Assembly: GCA_002352365.1 (NCBI GenBank)
Contig: DEIJ01000135.1
Location: forward strand, 6,833 to 23,124
DNA length: 16,292 nt
Direction of reading: 5' to 3'
DNA from: Dehalococcoidia bacterium UBA2777
GTDB lineage: Bacteria > Chloroflexota > Dehalococcoidia > UBA2247 > UBA2777
Numbering within the stretch: the first letter of the stretch is position 1; every line of letters begins with the position of its first letter. Below the pieces are notes generated by a model. The model saw nothing but the letters and a program-made list of their open reading frames with translations. It searched no databases and had not been told where the DNA came from. The translations under genes were made by a program, and so were the position numbers. Positions 1 through 7,103 of this stretch are shown here, piece by piece.

Positions 1-1
1 C

Positions 2-886
2 CGCCTTCTCATCTTCGGTGGCGGTGAGCCATTGATGCGTCCTGACATTTATCAACTCATCAACCATGCTAAAGAAGTCGGCCTAGACCCCGGGGTAGTT
101 ACCAATGCTACTCTGCTCAGTACTGAAGCAGCAGGAAAACTGAAGAGAGCCAGCCTAAGAGCCTTAGCCATTAGCCTTTATGGCATCAATGCCAAATCTA
201 ATGATGGCTTCACCAGGGTGGAAGGAAGTTGGGAAAGGACAATGGCCGGTATTAATAATGCCAAAAAAGCTGGCATCCCGTTTCAAATAAATACCTGCAT
301 TCATCGCGAGAACCTTAGCCAATTTGAGGCTATCATCAAGCTGGCCAGGGAATCAGGAGCCCAGGCGATCCAGATATTCGATTTCATTCCTGTAGGTAGA
401 GGACGGAGGCACCCTGAGCTGACATTGACCCCCCAGGAGCGAAGACATCTTGTCAGCCAGATCATTCAACATCAACTTGATGATGAACAGATAACCTACG
501 AGTGCATTGGTATCCCACAGTATTGTGTGGTGGTGGAAAAGACAGTTACCGAGGAAAAGAGGAAGGGGTTTACCACAACCTGTTGTGGTGCCGGCTTGCG
601 TTACTGTTGCCTATTTTATGAAGGTACAGTCTACCCTTGTGTGGTGCTACCAAAAAGAGCGGGTAATGTCCGACAGCAGAGCTTTCAACAGATATGGCAT
701 AACTCGGAAGTATTTAATACACTGCGGAATCGAGATAAACTAGAGGGCAAATGTGGTCACTGTGACTATCGCTACATCTGTGGCGGGGCTCGCTGTGAGG
801 TTTATATAAAGACAGGCTCCCTTACTAGAGAGCATGCCGACTGCTGGTTCAGCAAAGATGAGCTGCGAAAGAAGATTATAGTTTAA
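2..886 (+). CDS. Radical SAM/SPASM domain protein, AhbD/NirJ-like (5' end cut by window)
   Basis: The open frame runs in from the window edge. The first visible codons read RLLIFGGGEPLMRPD, which contains the GGEP motif that binds the amino group of S-adenosylmethionine, so the CX3CX2C iron-sulfur motif must lie just upstream. The C-terminal part is a SPASM/twitch domain: cysteines in CCGAG, then a G-x4-C segment (GTVYPC), then C-x2-C-x5-C-x3-C (CGHCDYRYICGGARC) and a last Cys near the end, enough for two auxiliary 4Fe-4S clusters. The order GNVR, SF, IW, GKCG resembles the AhbC/AhbD/NirJ group of haem-modifying enzymes and some peptide-modifying enzymes. The substrate cannot be told from this fragment, and no peptide precursor gene lies nearby. 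The TTG or ATG near 32-35 is internal, not a start. The next gene begins 55 bases downstream on the same strand. Confidence 0.88.
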   Translation, partial: RLLIFGGGEPLMRPDIYQLINHAKEVGLDPGVVTNATLLSTEAAGKLKRASLRALAISLYGINAKSNDGFTRVEGSWERTMAGINNAKKAGIPFQINTCIHRENLSQFEAIIKLARESGAQAIQIFDFIPVGRGRRHPELTLTPQERRHLVSQIIQHQLDDEQITYECIGIPQYCVVVEKTVTEEKRKGFTTTCCGAGLRYCCLFYEGTVYPCVVLPKRAGNVRQQSFQQIWHNSEVFNTLRNRDKLEGKCGHCDYRYICGGARCEVYIKTGSLTREHADCWFSKDELRKKIIV

Positions 887-941
887 AAGGCCCAATGTCA
901 ATGATTAGTGATAATTGTGGGTTCAGTAAGGAGAGTAGAGA

Positions 942-2366
942 GTGGGTATAGCCATCAAATTTGGCACCGATGGTTGGCGGGGAATTATTGCCGAGGATTT
1001 CACCTTTGACAATGTGCGCCTTTGTGCTCAGGCTGTCGCTGAGCATCTCCAAGACACAGGCCTTGCCCCCCGAGGGCTAGTGATCGGCTATGATACTCGC
1101 TTTGCTTCCGAGAATTTTGCCCAAGCATGTGCTGAAGTAATCGCGGCTAATGGCACCAAGGTATATCTTTGCCCTAAGGTTACTCCTACTCCAGTGATAA
1201 GCTATGGGGTTCGAGATAAGAGGGCAGCCGGAGCAATCATTATCACTGCAAGTCATAACCCGGCTATATGGAATGGGTTTAAGATCAAGACTGAAATTGG
1301 TACTAGCGCTTCTCCTGAGGTTGAAGGCGATGTGGAAAGACGTTTGCCAGATATCCTGGGTCAAAATAAGATCAAACAACTCCCTTTGAGCAAAGGGCTA
1401 GAGCAAGGTCTTATTGAGTATGTTGATCCCGCCCCAGCTTATCTCCATCACATAGCCGAGCTTGTTGAGCTGGAACATCTGCGCCAAACTAGCCTGAAGG
1501 TGATAGTAGACCCCATGTATGGGGCTGGAGCTGGCTATCTCAAAACCATCATTTCAGGCGGAAGATTGGAGGTGATCGAGATCAACGGGGAGCGAAATCC
1601 TATTTTCCCCCAGATTCAACCTGAGCCTATTGCCCCTAACCTGGCAAAACTTTCTACTCTGGTCAAACAAACTGGGGCCGATGTCGGTTTAGCTACCGAT
1701 GGAGATGCTGACCGCCTTGGGGTGGTAGATGAAAATGGATCCCCGTTAACTCCTCTCCAGATCTTCGCCCTGCTCGCCATATATTTACTTGAGGTGCGAG
1801 GTGAGCGTGGTGCTATAGTTAAAACGGTAACCACCACTAGTATGCTGTATAAATTGGGGGAAATCTACCACGTGCCAGTCTATGAGACTGCTGTGGGCTT
1901 CAAATATGTTGCCCCCAAGATGATAGCAGAGGATGCCCTCATTGGGGGTGAAGAATCGAGCGGCTATGGCTTTCGGGGACATATCCCTGAGCGTGATGGT
2001 ATCCTTGCCAGCCTCTATTTCCTCGACCTTATAGTCAAGCTAAATAAAACACCCCAGCAGCTTATCGATTATCTTTATGACCAAGTGGGGCCTCACTATT
2101 ATCATCGCATAGATTTGGAGTTTCCCGCAGCTTCGCGAGAGGCAATTATCCATCGTGTCGAGTCTCAGACTCCGGCCCGCCTTATTGATACCACAGTGAC
2201 TTCAGCAGACACTATAGATGGCTTCCGGTATCATCTGGCCGATGGCTCTTGGCTTTTGATCCGCTTCTCAGGCACACAGCCAATCCTGCGCATCTACAGT
2301 GAAAGTAGCAGCCTGAGTCGAGTAAACCAGCTCCTGGAACAAGGGAGGCATCTTGCCGGCCTGTAA
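942..2366 (+). CDS. Phosphoglucomutase/phosphomannomutase family protein
   Basis: This is a complete 474-residue alpha-D-phosphohexomutase, which moves a phosphate between C1 and C6 of hexose phosphates through a phosphoserine. Visible motifs in order are TDGWRG near residue 9, the active-serine loop TASHNP (Ser104), the Mg-binding loop DGDADR (253-258), the sugar-binding loop GEESSG (336-341) and the C-terminal phosphate-binding loop RFSGTQP (441-447). The last loop is usually R-P/A-SGTEP, so Phe and Gln are mild deviations. The GTG start is supported by AAGGAG at 928-933, eight bases upstream. Whether it prefers glucose, mannose or glucosamine phosphate cannot be decided from sequence alone. 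It would feed sugar nucleotide synthesis for cell surface polymers. It probably shares a transcript with the radical SAM gene. Confidence 0.93.
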   Translation: MGIAIKFGTDGWRGIIAEDFTFDNVRLCAQAVAEHLQDTGLAPRGLVIGYDTRFASENFAQACAEVIAANGTKVYLCPKVTPTPVISYGVRDKRAAGAIIITASHNPAIWNGFKIKTEIGTSASPEVEGDVERRLPDILGQNKIKQLPLSKGLEQGLIEYVDPAPAYLHHIAELVELEHLRQTSLKVIVDPMYGAGAGYLKTIISGGRLEVIEINGERNPIFPQIQPEPIAPNLAKLSTLVKQTGADVGLATDGDADRLGVVDENGSPLTPLQIFALLAIYLLEVRGERGAIVKTVTTTSMLYKLGEIYHVPVYETAVGFKYVAPKMIAEDALIGGEESSGYGFRGHIPERDGILASLYFLDLIVKLNKTPQQLIDYLYDQVGPHYYHRIDLEFPAASREAIIHRVESQTPARLIDTTVTSADTIDGFRYHLADGSWLLIRFSGTQPILRIYSESSSLSRVNQLLEQGRHLAGL

Positions 2367-2526
2367 CTACAGTAGTGATTAAGGAATTCCCTTCTTGCAG
2401 TTAAGCTGCGAAATGTAATTGCGCCCCAAAGAATCTTGGCTTTTTCCAGGGCATGAGGGCAGGTATGTCTGAAGTTACGGCCTTCTATGGGGATAATTTT
2501 TCTGGGCTTGCCGCTGATGTTGACAG

Positions 2527-2556
2527 TTGACCAGCCTACTGTTCGGTGGTTAGAAT
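2527..2556 (+). promoter_or_regulatory. Candidate sigma-70 promoter for the Trm112-like gene
   Basis: TTGACC (2527-2532) is followed after 18 bases by TAGAAT (2551-2556), which matches five of six -10 consensus positions. The predicted start near 2563 would place the Shine-Dalgarno sequence at the very 5' end of the message, so the call is tentative. Confidence 0.35.
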
Positions 2557-2581
2557 TAAGCCGAGGAGGTGGAAGAATAAG

Positions 2582-2764
2582 GTGAAAAAAGAGCTAATGG
2601 AAATCTTGGCTTGCCCCTTATGTAAGGGCCCCCTCGAGCTCGATATTGAGACAGCAGACGAGAAGGAGGTAATCACTGGTTCACTTTATTGCCACAAGTG
2701 CAATCAACGCTATCCCATTGTAGATGCTATCCCCAACTTGCTGCCACCAGAGATGCGGGAGTAA
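2582..2764 (+). CDS. Trm112-like zinc-ribbon protein (UPF0434 type)
   Basis: This 60-residue protein starts VKKELMEILACPLCKGPLEL and carries four cysteines in two CxxC pairs (Cys11, Cys14, Cys37, Cys40), followed by the conserved YPIVDAIPNLLPPE tail. This is the short bacterial relative of Trm112, the zinc-binding partner that activates several methyltransferases in eukaryotes and archaea. The role of the bacterial form is not settled. A longer frame opens at a GTG at 2546, but GAGGAGGT at 2563-2570 sits 11 bases before the GTG at 2582, and family members begin with the same M-K-x-E-L-L-E-I-L pattern, so 2582 is the better start. The gene is convergent with queD, with only 18 bases between the stop codons; an imperfect CCTTG...CAAGG inverted repeat near 2766-2788 lies there. 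Confidence 0.85.
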   Translation: MKKELMEILACPLCKGPLELDIETADEKEVITGSLYCHKCNQRYPIVDAIPNLLPPEMRE

Positions 2765-2782
2765 GCCTTGCGCGGAATCCTC

Positions 2783-3151
2783 TCAAGGATAATAAGTTAC
2801 CCAGCACTCCGGGGATTCCCATACCTGAACGCTGACTAAGGCTTGAGTCTCCCTCGGGAGCTTGGGATAGAGTTGATCATAAATAGTGGCGGCAATATTC
2901 TCCGAGGAAGGGTTAACCTCATCAAAAGGTGGTACCTCATTAAGGAGAGTGTGGTCAAACTTGCTCAACACCTCCCCCAGTTGCTGTTTTAATGTGACGA
3001 AATCGTAAGCCAGCCCTACACTATCAAGATCATTGGTTCTCAGGCTCACCACTACTTGAAAACGGTGCCCGTGGAGCTTTTCGCACTTACCGTGGTAGCC
3101 CCTTAGATAATGTGCGGCATCAAAGTGATGCCGCAGGGAAACCTCATACAT
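2783..3151 (-). CDS. queD: 6-pyruvoyl-tetrahydropterin synthase family protein, PTPS-I/III type (QueD-like)
   Basis: This 122-residue T-fold enzyme acts on dihydroneopterin triphosphate. Zinc ligands are His14 (FDAAH), His27 and His29 (LHGH); the catalytic Cys23 precedes them, Asp66-His67 (FDHTLLN) follow, and Glu112 (WESPE) anchors the pterin ring. Glu24 directly follows Cys23, giving CEKLHGH. Published work on folB-deficient bacteria, including Chloroflexi, showed that PTPS paralogs with Glu replacing or accompanying the Cys can replace dihydroneopterin aldolase by making 6-hydroxymethyl-dihydropterin. The location directly after folK and folP with no folB fits that role. A QueD function in queuosine synthesis is also possible, and one enzyme may do both. 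Its ATG overlaps the folK stop by eight bases, with AAGAGGGA as a likely ribosome site. Confidence 0.92.
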   Translation of the reverse strand: MYEVSLRHHFDAAHYLRGYHGKCEKLHGHRFQVVVSLRTNDLDSVGLAYDFVTLKQQLGEVLSKFDHTLLNEVPPFDEVNPSSENIAATIYDQLYPKLPRETQALVSVQVWESPECWVTYYP

Positions 3152-3644
3152 CTTCGCTTCCCTCTTTTAGCCTTTTGACCTTCCCCCCCCCTACCTTTTC
3201 GGCTAATTCGGCGATCGTTCTTCGGCTTACTGGATGTACCAACTCGGGGGCGATCTCAGCTAGAGGGACAAGCACAAAGGCCCGCTCCTCCAAGCGGGGA
3301 TGGGGGATGATCAGTTGAGGTGTTTGGATAATCTGCTCTCCATAGAAAAGGATGTCAATATCTATAGGGCGGGGGGCATTGGCAAAGCTAGCCACTCGGC
3401 CTAAAGCACGTTCAATTTCTTTGATTTGGCTAAGTAGCCCATCAGGGCTAAGGGGGGTAACCAGGCAACATGCGGAATTAAGAAAGCAAGGTTGGTCTTG
3501 GTAGCCCCAAGGTTCAGTTTCATAAAAGGAAGAAACTTGCTCCACACGCCCTTTCTGGGCAAGGAGTTCCTTGGCTCTTATCAGGTTATAGCGGCGATCA
3601 CCAAGGTTTGCCCCCAAACCAAGATACACTGTTACTAGATCCAA
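3144..3644 (-). CDS. folK: 2-amino-4-hydroxy-6-hydroxymethyldihydropteridine pyrophosphokinase
   Basis: This 166-residue HPPK transfers pyrophosphate from ATP to 6-hydroxymethyl-dihydropterin, the step before dihydropteroate synthase. Family motifs are GLGANLGDR (9-17), SSFYETEPWG (38-47), QPCFLN (51-56), the metal-binding RPIDIDILF (92-100, Asp95 and Asp97) and IPHPRLEERAFVL (113-125). The start appears to be TTG at 3644, touching the folP stop (TAG then TTG), with GGAGGAGA inside the last folP codons as ribosome site; this suggests translational coupling. An alternative GTG five codons later (3629) would trim only MDLVT. The 3' end overlaps queD by eight bases. The packing implies one folP-folK-queD transcript. 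Confidence 0.95.
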   Translation of the reverse strand: MDLVTVYLGLGANLGDRRYNLIRAKELLAQKGRVEQVSSFYETEPWGYQDQPCFLNSACCLVTPLSPDGLLSQIKEIERALGRVASFANAPRPIDIDILFYGEQIIQTPQLIIPHPRLEERAFVLVPLAEIAPELVHPVSRRTIAELAEKVGGGKVKRLKEGSEDV

Positions 3645-4445
3645 CTAATCCTGTCTCCTCCGCAGAATAGCATCGCTCATTCGGCATACCCGTACCATCT
3701 GGCAAACATCATGTACCCGCACGAGATCAACTCCCTTAGCGATGCTGATAGCCGTTATGGCAGCGGTCCCTTCCAAGCGCTGCTCCACAGGTAAGTTTAG
3801 CACCAATCCAACCATTGATTTGCGGGAGGGCCCGATTAAGATTGGCCTCCCTAGAGGTCTAAACTCGTCTAAGCGGCGGATAATTTCTAAATTCTGCTCC
3901 AAGGTTTTACCAAAACCCAAGCCAGGGTCAATGATGATATTCTCCCAAGCTACTCCCCACATCAGTGCTAGCTTGATGCTTTCCTTCAGGCTAGACTGGA
4001 CCTCACTGATCACTTCTTGGCAACCAGTATCACGCTGATTGCTCATTAGAATAATAGCCCCCCCCTTTTCGGCAGCAACCTCAGCAAGCCTGAGATCATA
4101 TTTTAACCCCCAGACATCGTTAATCATCTGGGCCCCAGCCTCAAGAGCCGAGCGTGCTACCTCTGCCTTGTAGGTATCAATGCTCAATGGCACTTGTATC
4201 TCGCTGCTGAGCCGCTCTATGGCTGGAATCACTCGATGGAGTTCTTCGGCGACTGATATAGGAGTTGCACCAGGGCGGGTAGATTCACCGCCGATATCGA
4301 TAAGGTCAACCCCTTCAGCAACAAAGCGCTTTGCCTGAGCTATTATAGCGTCAATGTCATAACCTAATCCATCACCGGCGAAAGAATCAGGGGAGACATT
4401 GATAATGCCCATAACATAGGTTCGCTCGCCCCAGTTGAACTTCAT
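3645..4445 (-). CDS. folP: Dihydropteroate synthase
   Basis: This 266-residue TIM-barrel enzyme condenses hydroxymethyl-dihydropterin pyrophosphate with p-aminobenzoate and is the sulfonamide target. Visible motifs are MGIINVSPDSF (12-22, Asn16), DIGGESTRPGA (50-60), IDTYKAEVA (89-97, Asp90), INDVWG (108-113, Asn109), IIDPGLGFGK (171-180, Asp173), GPSRKS (205-210, Lys209) and VRVHDV (242-247, Arg243 and His245). All residues equivalent to the E. coli active site are present. It is the first gene of the minus-strand folate operon and has a candidate promoter at 4493-4521. The ATG has GGAG only four bases upstream, a short spacing. Nothing suggests an acquired resistant variant. Confidence 0.96.
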   Translation of the reverse strand: MKFNWGERTYVMGIINVSPDSFAGDGLGYDIDAIIAQAKRFVAEGVDLIDIGGESTRPGATPISVAEELHRVIPAIERLSSEIQVPLSIDTYKAEVARSALEAGAQMINDVWGLKYDLRLAEVAAEKGGAIILMSNQRDTGCQEVISEVQSSLKESIKLALMWGVAWENIIIDPGLGFGKTLEQNLEIIRRLDEFRPLGRPILIGPSRKSMVGLVLNLPVEQRLEGTAAITAISIAKGVDLVRVHDVCQMVRVCRMSDAILRRRQD

Positions 4446-4492
4446 TTCTCCACAGCCGGTAATGCCACGGGGTATTCATCCCCATTCAAATT

Positions 4493-4521
4493 AGTTTATC
4501 ATACCTGGTTATCCCTCTCAA
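4493..4521 (-). promoter_or_regulatory. Candidate folP operon promoter
   Basis: Read on the minus strand, TTGAGA (4516-4521) and TAAACT (4493-4498) are separated by 17 bases. The predicted start near 4486 leaves a leader of about 40 bases before the folP ATG. It diverges from the 5S promoter, whose -35 begins at 4540, so the two promoters are almost back to back. Confidence 0.45.
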
Positions 4522-4539
4522 TAATCTTACCGAAAAAGC

Positions 4540-4568
4540 TTGACGGTAATAGGTAGAGGTGCTAACAT
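4540..4568 (+). promoter_or_regulatory. Promoter of the 5S rRNA gene
   Basis: TTGACG (4540-4545) and TAACAT (4563-4568) are exactly 17 bases apart. Transcription would begin around 4575, a few bases before the predicted mature 5S end at 4581. This placement fits a dedicated promoter for the isolated 5S gene. Confidence 0.6.
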
Positions 4569-4580
4569 ATACCTAGAAGG

Positions 4581-4702
4581 TCTCCTGGTGATCTGAGCGA
4601 GGTGGATCCACCCGTTCCCATCCCGAATACGGAAGTGAAACGCCTCAGCGCAGACGATACTGAGGGGGGAACTCCTCGGGAAAATATGTCATTGCCAGGA
4701 GG
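4581..4702 (+). rRNA. rrf: 5S ribosomal RNA, isolated gene
   Basis: The 122-base segment has the 5S signature CCCATCCCGAATACGG followed by GAAGTGAAACGCC, in the expected position after an ACCCG loop. The ends form helix I: 4581-4591 (TCTCCTGGTGA) pairs with 4692-4702 (TTGCCAGGAGG) over 11 pairs, including three G-U wobbles. An internal GAG-GGGGGAACTC-CTC hairpin matches the helix IV/V arm. No 16S or 23S gene lies in the window; folP is upstream on the other strand and the mutase operon downstream. The gene has its own promoter and a T-rich tract after the last helix. An open frame across this region is an accident of the RNA sequence. Confidence 0.93.
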
Positions 4703-4712
4703 CTTTTATTTT
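4692..4712 (+). terminator. Terminator-like end of the 5S gene
   Basis: The 3' strand of 5S helix I is followed at once by CTTTTATTTT (4703-4712). The stem pairs with the distant 5' end of the RNA rather than forming a local hairpin, so this is a plausible but not classical intrinsic terminator. Confidence 0.4.
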
Positions 4713-4718
4713 CAAAGA

Positions 4719-4747
4719 TTGACAACTATAGCTGGAGGGGATACATT
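4719..4747 (+). promoter_or_regulatory. Candidate promoter of the methylmalonyl-CoA mutase operon
   Basis: A perfect -35 hexamer TTGACA (4719-4724) is followed after 17 bases by TACATT (4742-4747), four of six matches. The start would be near 4754, giving a leader of about 100 bases. The leader contains a weak inverted repeat, CTAG-G-ACCCC (4780-4789) against GGGGT-AA-CTAG (4815-4825), with a loop of about 25 bases. No cobalamin riboswitch box was recognised in it. Confidence 0.45.
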
Positions 4748-4854
4748 TATACCAGATGATAGCGGCAGGACTACAATAGCTAGGACCCCGCGAAAATGTC
4801 GGAAAGGCAAATGTGGGGTAACTAGTGAGGTTGGAAGGGGAAAGGAGGTTAGTT

Positions 4855-6510
4855 ATGCCTAGTAAAAGTAAGTCAGAATGGCAAAAGAGCACCCTCGAGC
4901 CGGCGCTGAAACGCTCCCCTGAGCGTCAGGAGAGGTTTGATATTAGCTCAGGCATTGAAATCAATACATTATACACCCCAGAGGATATTGACCAACTCAA
5001 CTACTCTGAATCCCTAAGTTATCCTGGGGAATATCCTTTTACCAGAGGTGTCCAGCCCACCATGTATCGGGGGAGGCTGTGGACAATGCGTCAATATTCT
5101 GGCTATGCCTCCGCCGAGGAATCCAATCGCCGCTATCGTTACCTCTTAGAGCAGGGGCAGACGGGACTCTCTGTTGCCTTTGACCTCCCTACCCAGATTG
5201 GATATGACTCCGACCACCATTTGGCCCGTGGAGAGGTTGGGAAGGTAGGAGTGCCTATTGATACCCTAGAAGATATGGAGGCTCTTTTTCAGGGTATCCC
5301 CTTGGATAAAGTGTCAACCTCTATGACCATAAATTCCACCGCTCCTATCCTGCTCGCCATGTATATCGCTGTAGCCAGGAAGCAAGGGGCAGATGTAGTT
5401 AAACTCGATGGTACCATTCAAAATGATATTCTCAAGGAATATATTGCCCGTGGGACACATATCTTTTCCCCTCGCCCTTCAATGCGCTTAACCACCGATA
5501 TCTTCGCCTACTGTAGTAAGCATATCCCCCGTTGGAACACCATCAGCATCAGTGGCTATCACATGCGAGAGGCAGGAGCTTCTGCTGCCCAAGAGATGGC
5601 CTTCACTCTAGCCAACGGCGTTGCCTATGTTCAGGCAGCTACCAATGCCGGGCTCGATGTTGATGCCTTCGCTGGTAGGTTATCTTTCTTCTTTGATAGC
5701 CACAATAATCTATTTGAGGAGGTGGCTAAGTTTAGGGCGGCAAGAAGGCTATGGGCTAAGATCATGGAGAAGCGCTTTGGAGCAAAGGATGCGCGCTCCT
5801 GTATGCTCCGCTTTCATACTCAAACAGCCGGCTGTAGCCTAACAGCCCAGCAACCTTACAATAACATCATCAGGACTACCATTCAGGCACTGGCAGCTAT
5901 TCTTGGCGGTACTCAGTCACTCCATACTAACTCTTACGATGAAGCTTATGCTACCCCCGGTGAGGAGGCAGTTACTGTTGCCTTGCGTACTCAGCAGCTT
6001 ATTGCCTATGAGAGTGGTGTTATTGACACTGTAGACCCTTTAGGTGGCTCTTACCTTTTGGAATCCCTCACTGAGCGGATGGAAGAAGAGGCAAGGCAAT
6101 ATATCGACAAGATTGATGCCCTTGGTGGTGCTCTGGCAGCTATCGAACAGGGATATCAGCAACGGGAGATTCAGGAGAGTTCCTATCGCTACCAAAAAGA
6201 TGTGGAAAGCGTGAGAAGGACGGTGGTGGGGGTAAATAAATTTATCTCTCCTTCCCCTAAAATAAGCGGTCTAATTCGGGTTGACCCTGAGGAGGAGAGA
6301 AAGCAGAAAGAGCGCTTAGCTCGGGCTAAGAGAAATAGAGATCAAGCCAAAGTCACCGCAGCTTTAAACAATCTGGCTGAGGTGGCTAGAGATACTGAAA
6401 ATACTATGCCAGCATTTTTGGAATGTGTGGAAGCTTACGCTACCGTGGGAGAGATTTGCGATACACTCCGCTCCGTCTTCGGGGTGCAACGGGAGTTTTT
6501 GGTGTTTTAG
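4855..6510 (+). CDS. mcmA1: Methylmalonyl-CoA mutase, large (catalytic) subunit, copy 1
   Basis: This 551-residue protein is the TIM-barrel catalytic subunit of a B12-dependent acyl-CoA mutase that lacks the fused B12 domain; the B12 subunit is encoded at 9220. Residues that define methylmalonyl-CoA specificity are present: Tyr81 in WTMRQYSGY and Arg199 in KEYIARGTHIF (equivalents of human Tyr110 and Arg228; isobutyryl-CoA mutases have Phe and Gln there). Tyr235-His236 (SGYHMREAG), His321 and Gln323 (RFHTQTAG), and the conserved GGTQSLHTNS loop with His357 are also present. The ATG at 4855 has a strong AAAGGAGG (4841-4848) six bases upstream; the frame also opens at GTG 4825, which is less likely. 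Expected reaction: (R)-methylmalonyl-CoA to succinyl-CoA. This copy looks fully active. Confidence 0.96.
   Translation: MPSKSKSEWQKSTLEPALKRSPERQERFDISSGIEINTLYTPEDIDQLNYSESLSYPGEYPFTRGVQPTMYRGRLWTMRQYSGYASAEESNRRYRYLLEQGQTGLSVAFDLPTQIGYDSDHHLARGEVGKVGVPIDTLEDMEALFQGIPLDKVSTSMTINSTAPILLAMYIAVARKQGADVVKLDGTIQNDILKEYIARGTHIFSPRPSMRLTTDIFAYCSKHIPRWNTISISGYHMREAGASAAQEMAFTLANGVAYVQAATNAGLDVDAFAGRLSFFFDSHNNLFEEVAKFRAARRLWAKIMEKRFGAKDARSCMLRFHTQTAGCSLTAQQPYNNIIRTTIQALAAILGGTQSLHTNSYDEAYATPGEEAVTVALRTQQLIAYESGVIDTVDPLGGSYLLESLTERMEEEARQYIDKIDALGGALAAIEQGYQQREIQESSYRYQKDVESVRRTVVGVNKFISPSPKISGLIRVDPEEERKQKERLARAKRNRDQAKVTAALNNLAEVARDTENTMPAFLECVEAYATVGEICDTLRSVFGVQREFLVF
5020..5280 (+). repeat. Near-identical block shared by the two mutase genes, copy A
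   Basis: This 261-base block inside large subunit 1 matches 7266-7526 with only eight differences by eye, including an uninterrupted 74-base identity (5023-5096). Elsewhere the paralogs differ strongly: in 5941-6000 against its partner, 26 of 60 bases differ. It is a direct repeat 2246 bases away from its partner. Confidence 0.85.
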
Positions 6511-6577
6511 TTTTAAATAGGAAACCAAGAGCCTAAGACGAACATAAATGCCAATTCTATTAAGCAGGAGGGTAGAG

Positions 6578-7021
6578 GTGTATTATGATGAATTCGAAGT
6601 AGGGCAAAAGGCTACAAGCGCAGGAAGAACAATAACGGATGGGATGGCGACTGCGCTAATTAACATTGGAGGTTTTACTGCACCACAGTTCAATGATGAA
6701 ACGGTGGCTAAAGAAACACCGCTTGGATGGCGAGCGCTTCCTGGAAGGATTACTCTTGCATTGATGGGGGGGTTGATAGAGCAGATGTCAACCCTTCATG
6801 GTCCAGGTGTCGGGCTCCTGGTAGGCATCAATAATGTGAAATGGAGCGCCCCTTTAAGAGTCGGCGACACCGTTCATCTAGAGTTTGAAATCACTGAGAA
6901 GAGAAAAACTAAAAACCCACGATGGGGACTGATTGTATGGAGAGAGAGACTTATAAATGGAAGGGGTGAAGCGGTTTGCGAGACTGATACCATCCATCTG
7001 ATGGAATACAAACCAACATAA
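6578..7021 (+). CDS. MaoC-like hot-dog-fold protein, divergent
   Basis: The product (147 residues from GTG 6578) begins YYDEFEVGQKATSAGRTITDG, the usual opening of MaoC-type dehydratase domains, and ends in a typical beta strand region (VGDTVHLEFEI). R-specific enoyl-CoA hydratases carry a GDxNPxH catalytic motif; here the matching segment is GGFTAPQFND, so the catalytic Asp and His seem absent. It may bind or hydrolyse CoA thioesters, or be structural, but no activity can be assigned. The frame also opens at ATG 6548, but that lacks a ribosome site, while AGGAGGG at 6566-6572 sits five bases before GTG 6578. Its nine Arg codons are AGA (5), AGG (2) and CGA (2), with no CGC or CGT, unlike the flanking mutase genes. 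It lies between the two mutase copies. Confidence 0.8.
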   Translation: MYYDEFEVGQKATSAGRTITDGMATALINIGGFTAPQFNDETVAKETPLGWRALPGRITLALMGGLIEQMSTLHGPGVGLLVGINNVKWSAPLRVGDTVHLEFEITEKRKTKNPRWGLIVWRERLINGRGEAVCETDTIHLMEYKPT

Positions 7022-7103
7022 TGATTGGAAAGAATCAAATCTTCTCAACATTGAGGGTTTTGAGACCATCTCGGTGTAAGCATTAATTTAGAAGGGGAAA
7101 TAA

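Noticed and set aside
2453..2533. 26-codon plus-strand frame (MRAGMSEVTAFYGD...) in the gap after the phosphohexomutase
   Set aside because: It has no ribosome site and no recognisable family, and chance explains a frame this short.
4748..4854. Cobalamin riboswitch before the B12-dependent mutase operon
   Set aside because: The leader is only about 100 bases and I see no B12-box-like motif (GCCACTG type) or the multi-helix core; only a weak inverted repeat is present.
4602..4862. 86-codon open frame across the 5S gene
   Set aside because: It overlaps the 5S rRNA helices and the mutase ribosome site and resembles no protein; the RNA gene explains the sequence.
6511..6577. ATG 6548 as the MaoC start
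   Set aside because: It has no Shine-Dalgarno sequence, while GTG 6578 has AGGAGGG five bases upstream and matches the usual family N-terminus.
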